Shown one piece after another: positions 17,104 through 26,216 of a DNA stretch of 64,000 bases (its first letter is position 1; each line of letters starts with the position of its first letter). The stretch covers positions 103,149 to 167,148 of the forward strand of contig JBNKDU010000124.1 of the NCBI GenBank assembly GCA_050288425.1. Direction: 5' to 3'. The notes under the pieces were generated by a model. The model made no database searches. It saw only the letters and a list, made by a program, of their open reading frames with translations, and was not told the DNA's origin. The DNA comes from JARRKU01 sp050288425. Lineage in GTDB: Bacteria > Desulfobacterota > Desulfobacteria > Desulfobacterales > Desulfosarcinaceae. A program made the translations under genes and the position numbers.

Positions 17104-17667
17104 ATGAAAAAGTACGTGATTGCGCTGGTCCTCGTCGGGGTGGGTATCGTCATCGCCTTTCCCCTGTTCAGCATCTCTTACTACACCATGGTGCGAACTT
17201 CCACCCCGGAGTTTTGCGCCAAATGTCACGAGATCAAGCCGGCGGTGGTCGCCTGGCGCTCCTCCACACACACGAACAACGCCGCCGGCGTGGTGGTCGA
17301 TTGCATGGACTGCCACCTGCCGGCCCCCCAAAACACGTTCGATTTTTTCTTTTCCAAGACCTACCACGGAATAAAGGATGTGGTCCTCCACATCTTCGAA
17401 GATGAATACGATCGGGAAACGGCACGCAAGAACGCCTATGTCGCCCTGGAGAACAGCCAATGTCAGAAATGTCACCGCAGTTTGTTGGACATGCCCCACA
17501 GCCGCGGCGCCATGCTGGCCCATCGGTCGGTGTTGTATGCCCGGCCCGGCTACGAAAAGAAATGCGTCGATTGTCATTACGACCTGGTGCACTCCGAAAG
17601 AGGCCTGGTGATGTTCCGCCAGACGAGAATGATCCCCTACCAGGCAAAAGGGTTGAAACATTTGTAA
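17104..17667 (+). CDS. NapC/NrfH-type membrane-anchored tetraheme cytochrome c
   Basis: 187 residues with one N-terminal membrane anchor (YVIALVLVGVGIVIAFPLFS, about 4-23) and four CXXCH haem sites: CAKCH, CMDCH, CQKCH and CVDCH. NrfH/NapC proteins oxidise menaquinol and pass electrons to periplasmic reductases. The next gene, 66 nt downstream, encodes an octaheme HAO-like protein, so this is its probable quinol-oxidising partner (HaoC/NrfH-like). No nrfA is present nearby. Confidence 0.88.
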   Translation: MKKYVIALVLVGVGIVIAFPLFSISYYTMVRTSTPEFCAKCHEIKPAVVAWRSSTHTNNAAGVVVDCMDCHLPAPQNTFDFFFSKTYHGIKDVVLHIFEDEYDRETARKNAYVALENSQCQKCHRSLLDMPHSRGAMLAHRSVLYARPGYEKKCVDCHYDLVHSERGLVMFRQTRMIPYQAKGLKHL

Positions 17668-17733
17668 GGCCTATAATCCAAAACAAGTTTCATACATCGA
17701 TTTCTTCATGATTCATTGAAAGGAGCAGAACCC

Positions 17734-19125
17734 ATGAGGCGAACATTGGTGATTCTCTTCATCGGCTTTTTGACCGTCGGTCCGATTTGGTCCGTTGCCA
17801 CGGCCCAGTCGCCCAATTTTCCCAAGGCGAAGGAGTACCGCATCGAACGCAGTGTGCCGCCCGAAGGCCAGGCGTGCATCGAGTGCCACCGGGTAACGAC
17901 GCCGGGTGTTTTCGCGGATTGGGCCAAGAGTCGGCACGCCAACGCCAACATCACCTGCCTGGACTGCCACCTGGTGCAGCCCGGGGACCAGGGCATCGCC
18001 ATGGAACATGAGAAGTATTACAACCGGACCGACATGCCTTGGGGGGAAGCCAAATATAAAATGCCCATTTCCGCCATCGTGACCCCCAAGGACTGCTCCC
18101 GCTGCCATCCCGACGAAGCCGCCCAGTACAGCAAAAGCAAGCATGCCAATACCCTGGAGATCATCTGGAAACTGGACCCCTGGCTCAACAACGGCATGAA
18201 TTCGGACAACGAACGCAAGACCGGATGTTTCAACTGCCACGGCACGATTATCAAGATCGATGCCACCGGCAGGATCGATCCCGACACCTGGCCCAATGTC
18301 GGTGTGGGCCGGATCAACCTCGACGGCAGCAAAGGCTCCTGTACATCCTGCCACACCCGCCATCGGTTTTCCGTAGCCGAGGCCCGGATGCCCGAAGCAT
18401 GCGACCAGTGCCATCTGGGGCCGGACCATCCCCAGATCGAGATCTACGAGGAGTCCAAGCACGGCACCATCTACCATGCGTACAAAGCCGAGTACAACTT
18501 CGACGCGGCCGGCGGCACCTGGACCGCCGGGGTGGACTATCGTGCCCCCACCTGTGCGGCCTGTCACATGTCCGGTTCGGGCAAGGAACCCACCAGTCAT
18601 GACGTCACCGACCGGTTGTCGTGGGAAACCCAGGCCCCGTTGACGGTGCGTCCCCAGGAATTCAAGCCCTTTCCCTCTGGTTCCGACTGGAAGGTCGAAC
18701 GCCAGAAAATGAAAAACATCTGTTCTTCCTGTCACGGAGATGCCTGGATCGACGATTTTTATGGCAGTTTCGACAAGGCCGTGCAGGAATACAACGAGAT
18801 CTATTTCAAACCGGCCAAGGCCAAGCTGGGCGAACTCTACGAGAAAGAAATCCTGGACAAGACCCGGTATTTCGACGAGCACCTGGAGGTGGAATTCTAT
18901 GAGCTCTGGCACCACGAGGGGCGCCGCGCCCGCATGGGGACCATGATGATGGCCCCGGATTATGCCTGGTGGCACGGTTTCTACGAGTGCAAAATGCGCT
19001 TCGCCAACTTTATGGAAGAGGCCAACCGCCTGCTGAAGACCGGAGAAAAGGCTTACATTGCCAAAGACTTTCCCAATACGACCGGCGATACCACCAAGCC
19101 GGAGGTGATCTTCGGCAAACAATAG
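17734..19125 (+). CDS. Octaheme hydroxylamine-oxidoreductase-family cytochrome c
   Basis: 463 residues with a signal peptide (MRRTLVILFIGFLTVGPIWS, cleavage probably after ATA/AQS) and eight CXXCH sites in order: CIECH, CLDCH, CSRCH, CFNCH, CTSCH, CDQCH, CAACH, CSSCH. The C-terminal MAPDYAWWHGFYECKMRF resembles the HAO family. Together with the adjacent NrfH-like protein this matches reductive HAO modules thought to reduce nitrite and/or hydroxylamine to ammonium, rather than ammonia oxidation. Whether the P460 cross-linking Tyr is present cannot be decided without alignment. ATG 17734 is chosen over an upstream TTG because AAAGGAG lies 8 nt before it. Confidence 0.88.
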   Translation: MRRTLVILFIGFLTVGPIWSVATAQSPNFPKAKEYRIERSVPPEGQACIECHRVTTPGVFADWAKSRHANANITCLDCHLVQPGDQGIAMEHEKYYNRTDMPWGEAKYKMPISAIVTPKDCSRCHPDEAAQYSKSKHANTLEIIWKLDPWLNNGMNSDNERKTGCFNCHGTIIKIDATGRIDPDTWPNVGVGRINLDGSKGSCTSCHTRHRFSVAEARMPEACDQCHLGPDHPQIEIYEESKHGTIYHAYKAEYNFDAAGGTWTAGVDYRAPTCAACHMSGSGKEPTSHDVTDRLSWETQAPLTVRPQEFKPFPSGSDWKVERQKMKNICSSCHGDAWIDDFYGSFDKAVQEYNEIYFKPAKAKLGELYEKEILDKTRYFDEHLEVEFYELWHHEGRRARMGTMMMAPDYAWWHGFYECKMRFANFMEEANRLLKTGEKAYIAKDFPNTTGDTTKPEVIFGKQ

Positions 19126-19152
19126 TCATTAATTCGGCCCTGGTCATCCATC

Positions 19153-19184
19153 GCCCCGTCCCCACCTCAGGGGCGGGGCTTTTT
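19153..19184 (+). terminator. Intrinsic terminator after the HAO-like gene
   Basis: GCCCCG-(T)-CCCC (19153-19163) pairs with GGGG-CGGGGC (19170-19179) around loop ACCTCA, followed by five T (19180-19184). It ends the cytochrome operon. Confidence 0.88.
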
Positions 19185-19324
19185 CTTGTCCGCTGCCGGT
19201 CGACTTCATTGGGCAACGGGTGGGTGCATGATCCAACTACCTAAGATGGCTTGATTTCCAGGCATGTTGCCTTATGTTAAACCATCATCAATCCATATGG
19301 ATGGCCAAACCCAGGAGCCCCCCA

Positions 19325-20317
19325 ATGAATGATCGCTTGAATGTCATGAATCCATGCGTCATCGACGACGAGTGTCGCACCGACATGGTGGCGTGTCAGC
19401 AAATGAAAGCCAGGGTGCCCGATATCGCCGAGAGAATCATCGAGCACTGCCACGGCAGTGAATGCTACACTCACATCGACTACGAACCCATCCCTTCCGA
19501 AGGCTATGTCGTCGACATGATCGAAAAATTCAGGGACCTGCTCTTTCCCGGCTTTTTCTCCCGGGAACCCTTGGACCCGGCCAACATGAAATACAGCCTG
19601 GGCCGGACGGTATCGGTGCTGTACGATTCCCTTTCCGAACAGATTATCCACCACATCCGGCACGACTGTCTGCGGTATCATCAATCCTGCAGCCAATGCG
19701 AGGAGAGCGGACAGTCCAAGGCGCTGCAGATGCTGGAATCGATTCCGGAGATACGCAGGATCCTGGCGACGGATGTGCAGGCCACCTATGAAGGCGACCC
19801 GGCCGCCAAGAGCCACGATGAGATTATCTTCAGCTATCCGGGGCTGTTCGCCATCATGGTCCATCGGGTGGCCCATCGCCTCTTCGAGTTGGGGGTCCCC
19901 CTGCTGCCGCGCATCATGACCGAGCACGCCCACAGCGTGACCGGCATCGATATCCATCCCGGCGCCACCATCGGGGAGCGATTCGTCATCGACCACGGCA
20001 CCGGCGTGGTCATCGGTGAAACCACCCGGATCGGCGAGAATGTCCGCATCTATCAAGGCGTGACCCTGGGGGCCTTGAGCCTGCCGAAAGACGCGGGCGA
20101 ACGCTACCGGGGCCGCAAACGTCATCCCACCATCGAGGACCACGTGATCATTTACTCCGGAGCGACCATCCTGGGGGGTGAAACGATAATCGGCGCCCGT
20201 TCGGTGATCGGCGGCAATGTCTGGGTGACAGAATCGGTACCGCCGGATACCACGGTGATCATGGAACAGCCGCGTCTGATTTACAAGTCGGCCAACCCCG
20301 CAAACCAAGGAGCCTAG
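19325..20317 (+). CDS. cysE: Serine O-acetyltransferase
   Basis: Acetylates L-serine with acetyl-CoA, the first step of cysteine synthesis. The 330-residue protein has a long N-terminal helical region (about 1-190, with KYSLGRTVSVLYDSLSEQII) and a left-handed beta-helix acyltransferase domain: TGIDIHPGATIGERFVIDHG, GVVIGETTRIGENVRIYQGV, HPTIEDHVIIYSGATILGG, GGNVWVTESVP. The catalytic Asp-His region is visible in FVIDHGTG. It resembles the EpsC/plant-like SAT subgroup and ends without the C-terminal Ile that binds CysK in E. coli. AGGAG lies 7 nt before ATG 19325. Confidence 0.9.
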   Translation: MNDRLNVMNPCVIDDECRTDMVACQQMKARVPDIAERIIEHCHGSECYTHIDYEPIPSEGYVVDMIEKFRDLLFPGFFSREPLDPANMKYSLGRTVSVLYDSLSEQIIHHIRHDCLRYHQSCSQCEESGQSKALQMLESIPEIRRILATDVQATYEGDPAAKSHDEIIFSYPGLFAIMVHRVAHRLFELGVPLLPRIMTEHAHSVTGIDIHPGATIGERFVIDHGTGVVIGETTRIGENVRIYQGVTLGALSLPKDAGERYRGRKRHPTIEDHVIIYSGATILGGETIIGARSVIGGNVWVTESVPPDTTVIMEQPRLIYKSANPANQGA

Positions 20318-20318
20318 C

Positions 20319-21242
20319 ATGCATATTTTCAATACCATTCAAGGGACAGTGGGCCGTACGCCACTGGTACGATTGAACCGGATGGCCGCCGATCTGCCGG
20401 CAACGATACTGGCCAAACTGGAATACTTCAACCCATTGGGAAGCGTCAAAGACCGCATCGCCGCCTACATGATCTCCGAAGCCGAACGGCTGCGGATGAT
20501 CGACGCCGATTCGTTGATTGTCGAGCCCACCAGCGGGAATACCGGCATCGGACTGGCCTTCATCTGCGCGGCCAGGCGGTACCGTATCTGCCTGACCATG
20601 CCCGACACCATGAGTGTCGAGCGTCAGAAACTGCTGAGGCACCTGGGAGCGGAACTGGTGCTGACGCCTGGTGCGGAGGGCATGAAAGGGGCAATCGCCA
20701 AGGCCGAGACCATCGTGTCGCAGAACGAGAATGCATACATGCCCAACCAATTCGAAAATCCGGCCAATCCCCTGGCCCATCGGGAAACCACCGCCCGTGA
20801 AATCTGGGAAGATACCGAAGGGCGGGCGGATATTTTGATCTCCGGCGTCGGTACCGGCGGTACGCTTACCGGTGTTGGCCAGGCGATCAAGGCCAAGAAA
20901 CCCGATTTCAAGGTGATTGCGGTGGAGCCGGCCGATTCAGCGGTGCTTTCCGGTGGGGAAAAGGGGCCCCACAAAATCCAGGGTATCGGCGCCGGGTTCA
21001 TCCCCGGAATTCTGGACCAGTCGTTGATCGACGAAGTGGTCACCGTCACCAACGATGACGCCTTCGAAACCGCACGGTTGCTGGCCCGGCAAGAGGGCTT
21101 GCTCTGCGGCATTTCGTCCGGTGCCGCGGTCTGGGCCGCCATCCAGGTGGCCGGGCGCCGGGAGAACGCGGGCAAGCGCATCGTGACCGTCCTGCCCAGC
21201 ACCGGGGAACGCTATATCAGTACCGCCCTGTTCCAGGGATGA
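20319..21242 (+). CDS. cysK: Cysteine synthase A (O-acetylserine sulfhydrylase)
   Basis: PLP enzyme making cysteine from O-acetylserine and sulfide. The 307-residue protein shows GRTPLVRLNR, the PLP lysine in NPLGSVKDRIA, the substrate loop EPTSGNTGIGLA, the PLP phosphate loop GVGTGGTLTGVG, and the C-terminal GISSGAAVWAA. It starts one base after the serine acetyltransferase stop codon, with AAGGAG overlapping the previous gene's end, so the pair is translationally coupled. It suits a sulfide-rich anaerobe. Confidence 0.95.
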   Translation: MHIFNTIQGTVGRTPLVRLNRMAADLPATILAKLEYFNPLGSVKDRIAAYMISEAERLRMIDADSLIVEPTSGNTGIGLAFICAARRYRICLTMPDTMSVERQKLLRHLGAELVLTPGAEGMKGAIAKAETIVSQNENAYMPNQFENPANPLAHRETTAREIWEDTEGRADILISGVGTGGTLTGVGQAIKAKKPDFKVIAVEPADSAVLSGGEKGPHKIQGIGAGFIPGILDQSLIDEVVTVTNDDAFETARLLARQEGLLCGISSGAAVWAAIQVAGRRENAGKRIVTVLPSTGERYISTALFQG

Positions 21243-21350
21243 AAAACGCCTTCGACCGGTTGTAGCGCCTCATGGCCGGAAATCCTCCCGGGCAAGCGGT
21301 CTGTTCAAACCCGCTCGCCGGAAATACGCATGAACTTTCTCTCCATGCCC

Positions 21351-21379
21351 TTGCCTCTGCCATGGAAAGGCGTTATATT
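21351..21379 (+). promoter_or_regulatory. Candidate promoter for the tetR gene
   Basis: TTGCCT (21351-21356), 17-nt spacer, TATATT (21374-21379). The 327-nt gap 21243-21569 has no gene; it holds this promoter and, further down, a second -35-like TTGACA at 21410-21415. Confidence 0.5.
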
Positions 21380-21430
21380 CAGATCAATTAAAAATCATTC
21401 ATTAAATAATTGACATTTCGATCGATTTGG

Positions 21431-21443
21431 TTCATTTAGTGAA
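21431..21443. promoter_or_regulatory. Candidate TetR operator (inverted repeat)
   Basis: TTCATTTAGTGAA is a short inverted repeat (TTCA-N5-TGAA) downstream of TTGACA (21410-21415) and in the leader of the tetR gene. A related sequence, AATCATTCATTAAAT (21393-21407), resembles its extended reverse complement. An autoregulatory operator is a reasonable guess. Confidence 0.35.
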
Positions 21444-21569
21444 TAGATGATTGGGGTGATCAAACAATAAATACCCGATTTGGATGTGTTTTTTAGGTAT
21501 CGGGTGTCGTCGCAGAGCTGATTTTCGCCTTGTGAGGGCTTACATAAAAATGACGATGGGACGTTGAAT

Positions 21570-22220
21570 ATGGGCATCCAGGAACGCAAAGAAAGAGAAA
21601 AGGAGCGCCGCCGCCAGCAAATCATCGTGGCGGCCAAGCGGGTTTTTTCCGAAAAGGGATTCAATAAGGCCACCATGGAGGATATCGCCAAGGAGGCCGA
21701 GCTGAGTCCGGGGACCCTGTATCTGTATTTTAAAAACAAGGAAGAGCTTTACGCCTCTTTGTCGTTGCGCATCCTGCAATACTTGCATATCCGCGTATCC
21801 CACGTAAACAAAGTTCCCGATCTGGGGCCGGTGAACAAGCTAGATGCCCTGATGGAAGCCATGTACGATGTCTACGATTTCGATCCCTTGATCATCATCA
21901 ACATGTTCCATCTCCAATCCAGTGAAACCCTTAAAAATCTCTCCGAATCCCTGCTCCAGGAAATCAAGGACCTTTCCCGCAAATCCATCGGCGCCATCGC
22001 AAAAATTTTCGAAGAGGGCATCCAGGCCGGCGCTTTTCTCGATCGCCACCCCATGGCGCTGGCGGATATTTTCTGGTCGCTGTTTTCAGGAGTGGTCTTG
22101 TGGGAAGCCAGCAAGAAGATCGTGGACGCCAAAAAAGACTATCTCAAGGACACCCTCAAGACCGCCTTCGAAGTATTTCGGGGCGGTATCGTGCTGGAGG
22201 AGGAGAAAGTCAGCGCATAA
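21570..22220 (+). CDS. TetR/AcrR-family transcriptional regulator
   Basis: 216 residues. The N-terminal helix-turn-helix is clear: RQQIIVAAKRVFSEKGFNKA, TMEDIAKEAELSPGTLYLYF, KNKEELYASL (about 14-65). The C-terminal ligand/dimer domain includes GAFLDRHPMALADIFWSLFSG. Such regulators repress efflux or lipid genes; the target here is unknown because the flanking genes (cysK and, convergent, a cytochrome c3) are not usual partners. ATG 21570 is used; a TTG two codons earlier is less likely. Confidence 0.88.
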   Translation: MGIQERKEREKERRRQQIIVAAKRVFSEKGFNKATMEDIAKEAELSPGTLYLYFKNKEELYASLSLRILQYLHIRVSHVNKVPDLGPVNKLDALMEAMYDVYDFDPLIIINMFHLQSSETLKNLSESLLQEIKDLSRKSIGAIAKIFEEGIQAGAFLDRHPMALADIFWSLFSGVVLWEASKKIVDAKKDYLKDTLKTAFEVFRGGIVLEEEKVSA

Positions 22221-22343
22221 CCCTTTTCATTCAACTTCGTATCCACCTCCATGACGGCCGTCATCCGGACGATTGATCCGATCCAGCGGCCAATTTTCGA
22301 TCAAAAAACGGCATCACCCTGTGGTTGAACCCCAGCCATAACA

Positions 22344-22371
22344 AAACCCCATCTGTGGCAGGATGGGGTTT
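22344..22371. terminator. Bidirectional terminator between tetR and cytochrome c3 genes
   Basis: AAACCCCATC (22344-22353) pairs perfectly with GATGGGGTTT (22362-22371) around an 8-nt loop, with an A-run on one side and T-run on the other. It separates two convergent genes. A perfect palindrome ATGACGGCCGTCAT also lies at 22251-22264. Confidence 0.8.
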
Positions 22372-22412
22372 GGTCGACGGTCCGGCGTTCGATCAGGAAG
22401 GGGAACGTCCGA

Positions 22413-22874
22413 CTATGCTTTCGGGTGGCACCCGTTGCAGCCGGTGGGGCCGACCGGGGCCAATTTTTGTCCCAGGGCCGTCTTGGATGCTTCCTGGGCC
22501 TTGTTGGCCCTTTTGATTTCCCGGTGACAGCCGATGCATTTGTCGTGGTACGCTTTTTTGAAGTACTGGATTTGCTCGTCGGGATCCTTGACGGGTTTGC
22601 CGCTGTCCGTCACCGGCGCCTTTTCAAGATCATGGCAACCGGAGGTGGTGCAACTATCGATGGCATCTGTACGGTTCCATGTGTGATGACACTCCTCGCA
22701 GGAATACCCGAAGTGGACTGCATGGGGAAATTCGACATCGGCACGCTTGCCCTCCTCGGCCAGCGTCGCAAGGGTGATGTTGCCCATGGGCACGCACATC
22801 TCATCGGCAATCAAAAGCGAACCGCAAATGCCACTCATTAAAATGATAGCCACAAACAAGACAGATTTTCGCAT
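22413..22874 (-). CDS. Periplasmic tetraheme cytochrome c3-family protein
   Basis: 153 residues with a signal peptide (MRKSVLFVAIILMSGICGSL, cleavage near LIA-DEM) and four haem sites: CEECH followed by H, CTTSGCH (a CX4CH site), CIGCH and CNGCH. FPHAVHFGYSCEECHHTW gives the His ligands typical of class III cytochromes c. It is an electron carrier for hydrogenases, formate dehydrogenases or membrane redox complexes in sulfate reducers. RBS AGGGGG precedes ATG. It lies 196 nt downstream of the DUF4388 gene on the same strand. Confidence 0.88.
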   Translation of the reverse strand: MRKSVLFVAIILMSGICGSLLIADEMCVPMGNITLATLAEEGKRADVEFPHAVHFGYSCEECHHTWNRTDAIDSCTTSGCHDLEKAPVTDSGKPVKDPDEQIQYFKKAYHDKCIGCHREIKRANKAQEASKTALGQKLAPVGPTGCNGCHPKA

Positions 22875-23070
22875 ACTTACCCCCTGTCGCGATATTGATC
22901 ATCGATGGCCGGTTCATCCCTGGGGCATAAAATCCGACCGTCCTTTTACGGATCATCTCCCAATGGCGAAGAGATCCCTATAGCTTGTTGCCGTCAATAA
23001 TTCAATCAGAAATTCACATATGCACGGGATCGTGCCGTGTGGTATCCGGCATTCCGGTTTGCTGCTTCCT

Positions 23071-25575
23071 TCAGGGAGTGGTGGCACGGACCGCCCGGAC
23101 GGCGCCGCACTCATCTTGGGAGCGGCTTTCCCGCTGGTAGACGGTTTCCGGCTTGGACGTGACCACGTCGACTACCGAATGGTAGCCTTTGACATATGCT
23201 TCATAGCTCCAATACCATTGCGCGCCGCTGCCGGGAAAGAAGGGGGGCTGTTTGTACAGGCCGCTCAATTCGCTGGCCGACGGCAGGCGCCAATCCCGAT
23301 GTCCGCCGTCCGTCAGCGTACGCACATATTGTTGTGCGGTGGTGAAATCCATGCATTTCCCTGCGGCCTGCTGGGAATCGAGAAGTGTCCACATCAGCCC
23401 CGTATTGCGGTCCGTTACGGTGCCGTTCCCATTGGGGCGGTATCTCTCCGAACCGTTCAGGCTGACTTCCAGCCGGGCCTGCAGTTCCGCCGCGCGTTGC
23501 TTCCGGCGCGCCTGCTCCTCCCGTCGGCGCTGGGCGCGGGCGCGTTCTTCGCGGAGTTTGGCCTGCGCCTGGTGCTGCCGAAGACGCGCCTGGCGTTCGG
23601 ATTCCAGCTCGCCCATCAGGGACTGGGCGTCACCGGCATACACGCTGGAGGCATTGTCACGCAGGTAACGGTCCACCCGGGCCATGCGTTTGCGGATATC
23701 GTTCTTTGGATCGGTCGCATAGGCCTGCACGGTGGTCCATTTTTGCTGGATCGCCAATTTCTCTTTCAGGGCCGCAACCTCTTTCTGGACGGCGTCCTTT
23801 TGTGTGCTTTCGGGGTGTTCGGCAAGATAGGCACGGTAGATCTGATACGCTTTTTGATAGTCATTGCCGGTATTTTCGGCCTGACTGAGCAATTGGTAGT
23901 AATCGCGCTTGTCGATCAATTGCCGCTTGAGGTCCATCGCCTTTTCCGCCAGCTCCTTGTCCGGGTAAGCGTCGATAAAGTTGTCACAACGCCGGATACA
24001 CGGCTCCCAGCTCCGCTTGGCTTCGCACTGGGTGGTTTCGTCCTGGAGATAAGACAGATACTTCGCACCCATCTCCCGGATGAGTACTTCGACATCCCGT
24101 CGATAACTGCCATCCGGGAACTGACTCAGGTAATTCTTGTAGATCTCCAGGCGTTGGTTGAAATCGAGTCGCGCGGCCCGGACCAACTCCTCGTAGTAGT
24201 ATTTGTCCAGCAGGTTCTTGATCTCGCCGATGGCCTCGTTGATCTTCTGTGTATGGCGGCTGTCGGGGTATTTCTTTAAAAAGGCACTGAACAGGTTGAT
24301 GGCCGTGGTCTCGTATTGTTCATCCACCGGCAGGGCACTGACCTTCAGCGTGGCCTGTTCATAATCCCGGTCCTCGATCTCGACCCGTAGTTCTTTTATC
24401 TTCGCCTCGATCGACTGGGAATGCACCGAACCGGGATGCGCTTCCCGGAAGGATTCCAGGATTTTGATCCCTGCCTGCAAAGATTCGGCCTTCTCAACCC
24501 TGGACAGTATGTTCTGATAACCGTCCGAGGTGCTGCGGCTGTCGAGGACATGAAACGTGATGATCACGATCACGGAAATGACGGCGAAAATCCCCACGGC
24601 GACACCTGCCAGGGCAATGAACGGCAACCGCTTGCGGCGCATTTCCGGAGTGGGCGCCCGTTCCAACCGCACCAGACGCTTGCCTGGCCTGGCGGGGCCG
24701 GTCCGCCGCCCCTTGGCCTTGGGGCGTCCTTTGGGCATGGGTGGCGGTTTTTCCTGGGTGGTCACCGCTTCGTCCTTGAGTTTGAGGCTTTCCATCAATA
24801 CATGCATCAGTGGCAGGTGGATTTCACCGGTCTTGGAGGTACTCAGTGGTTCGATATCGATGGAGGCATCCTCCCAGCTGATGACGCGATAGGCGGCTTC
24901 CGTCCCCGTGAATTCGTCCAGTTCGGCGGCAACCAGCTCCCCTTCGTTCAGGTGCAGAAGACCGACCCGGTGGCGCGACGTCACCCGCAGCGTGAAGGTG
25001 GATTTTTCCATCTCCGACATTTGCAAAAATGACGGCAGGCTGATGCCGTGTATCTGTCCGCCGATGGAAGCGTCCATCTGCTCGAAGGCATCGTGGGAGA
25101 TGCATTGGCGGACCAGGGTTTCCAGCTTATGGGAATCATCGTCCGTCATCCAGTCCGAACAATAGCCGAGGTGGATTTCGATTTTGGATTTGTTGCGTCG
25201 CCAGGGCCACAGGGCGCCGTAGAAATGGCCGGTTTTCAGACTGACGATGAAAAGGGATTGATCCTTTTGTATACCGCCCAGATATTTGACCACCGAACTC
25301 TTGCGCTGTTTGCGCGGCAGGGCTTTGTCGCTGGCCTTGATGGGATTACCGAAGAATTTCGTCAGCAGTTTTTCGAGCTCTTCGATTTTGCGGCCCACCG
25401 CCGTGGTCTGGAACAGACTGCGGGATTCTTCATAAAATCGGTTTTGGACATAGGACAGGCTACTGATCTCGCGCGCCAGGTCGACGAAACCTTCCAGGGT
25501 TGTCAGATTGGCTTTCAGGTCCGCGATCTCGTCGCTGTCCCCAGTCAAAATGTCATCCACAAGCTGTTGATCCAT
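23071..25575 (-). CDS. DUF4388-type / single-TM / DUF1566-type multidomain protein
   Basis: 834 residues. N-terminal cytoplasmic part (about 1-275): a region containing GGQIHGISLPSFLQMSEMEK and GLLHLNEGELVAAELDEFTG, the pattern of DUF4388 (PATAN-like) domains. Then a basic Pro/Lys/Arg linker, one membrane helix (LPFIALAGVAVGIFAVISVI, about 313-333), a long TPR-like/coiled region, an Arg/Gln/Glu-rich coiled coil (about 650-700), and a C-terminal DUF1566-like domain (VTDRNTGLMWTLLDSQQAAG, WRLPSASELSGLY). DUF4388 occurs in signalling proteins and DUF1566 in extracytoplasmic ones, so this may relay a signal across the membrane. AAGGAG precedes ATG. Confidence 0.75.
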   Translation of the reverse strand: MDQQLVDDILTGDSDEIADLKANLTTLEGFVDLAREISSLSYVQNRFYEESRSLFQTTAVGRKIEELEKLLTKFFGNPIKASDKALPRKQRKSSVVKYLGGIQKDQSLFIVSLKTGHFYGALWPWRRNKSKIEIHLGYCSDWMTDDDSHKLETLVRQCISHDAFEQMDASIGGQIHGISLPSFLQMSEMEKSTFTLRVTSRHRVGLLHLNEGELVAAELDEFTGTEAAYRVISWEDASIDIEPLSTSKTGEIHLPLMHVLMESLKLKDEAVTTQEKPPPMPKGRPKAKGRRTGPARPGKRLVRLERAPTPEMRRKRLPFIALAGVAVGIFAVISVIVIITFHVLDSRSTSDGYQNILSRVEKAESLQAGIKILESFREAHPGSVHSQSIEAKIKELRVEIEDRDYEQATLKVSALPVDEQYETTAINLFSAFLKKYPDSRHTQKINEAIGEIKNLLDKYYYEELVRAARLDFNQRLEIYKNYLSQFPDGSYRRDVEVLIREMGAKYLSYLQDETTQCEAKRSWEPCIRRCDNFIDAYPDKELAEKAMDLKRQLIDKRDYYQLLSQAENTGNDYQKAYQIYRAYLAEHPESTQKDAVQKEVAALKEKLAIQQKWTTVQAYATDPKNDIRKRMARVDRYLRDNASSVYAGDAQSLMGELESERQARLRQHQAQAKLREERARAQRRREEQARRKQRAAELQARLEVSLNGSERYRPNGNGTVTDRNTGLMWTLLDSQQAAGKCMDFTTAQQYVRTLTDGGHRDWRLPSASELSGLYKQPPFFPGSGAQWYWSYEAYVKGYHSVVDVVTSKPETVYQRESRSQDECGAVRAVRATTP

Positions 25576-25877
25576 TCGGACGGCTCCTTGGCGCCTTGGT
25601 CCCGTGCAGGATTAACCTGCTGAATGCTATCGTGATTTGACCTGGTTACTATAAGGAAAAATAGAAATGATGTCAAAGGGTATGGCCGATAGGGGCTGTC
25701 GGCGTTCGGATGATGGGTGACGAAATGTTTGTAATGGCCGCGGAGATGAGGCGACCTTTACCTGCAATTTCCATTGTCCGTCTCCGTGAATGTATTGCCA
25801 ACGGTCAATTCAATTTGTTACATCAGGATCGAATTGAAATCGCATGGACCCGAGCAGATAAGAAAGGAGTGTCGCGC

Positions 25878-26213
25878 ATGCCTTCCCAGTATTACGAACC
25901 GAAAGACCTGAAAGACTTTCCCAACATAACCGAATATGCGGCCGAAGAAGGACGCAAGTTCTTCGATTATTACTCACACGCCACATCGGCCGGGCACTTG
26001 ACCGAGCGGGAGAAGTCCCTCATCGCCTTGGCCGTGGCCACCGTACGGCATTGCCCCTATTGCATCGATGCCTATACCAACAAATGCCTTTCCCTGGGCG
26101 TCACCAACGATGAGATGATGGAGGCCATACACGTGGGAGCGGCCATGACCGCCGGCGATGTCCTGGCCCATGCCACCCAGATGCGCAAAATCGTACGCAA
26201 GAAGGAAATGTGA
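25878..26213 (+). CDS. AhpD-like carboxymuconolactone-decarboxylase-family protein linked to ArsS
   Basis: 111 residues with the AhpD active-site pattern VRHCPYCIDAYTNKCLSLG (CxxC plus downstream His-free helix) and EEGRKFFDYYSHATSAGHLT, EKSLIALAVATV. It is a small peroxidase-like protein. It stands 3 nt before a radical SAM ArsS-type gene, the arrangement known for arsenosugar-associated peroxidase-like proteins. Some homologues carry Sec in place of the first Cys; this one has Cys (TGC). AAAGGAG lies upstream of ATG 25878, so the extra 56 codons of the longer frame are rejected. Confidence 0.85.
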   Translation: MPSQYYEPKDLKDFPNITEYAAEEGRKFFDYYSHATSAGHLTEREKSLIALAVATVRHCPYCIDAYTNKCLSLGVTNDEMMEAIHVGAAMTAGDVLAHATQMRKIVRKKEM

Positions 26214-26216
26214 ATC

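Noticed and set aside
17713..19122. 469-residue frame antisense to the octaheme cytochrome
   Set aside because: The opposite strand carries eight CXXCH sites and a signal peptide; the antisense frame is a long shadow.
22251..22264. ATGACGGCCGTCAT palindrome after tetR
   Set aside because: Perfect but short and downstream of the gene, so an operator role is doubtful.
23020..24279. 419-residue plus-strand frame inside the DUF4388/DUF1566 gene
   Set aside because: No RBS, low-complexity composition, and the minus-strand gene has clear domains.
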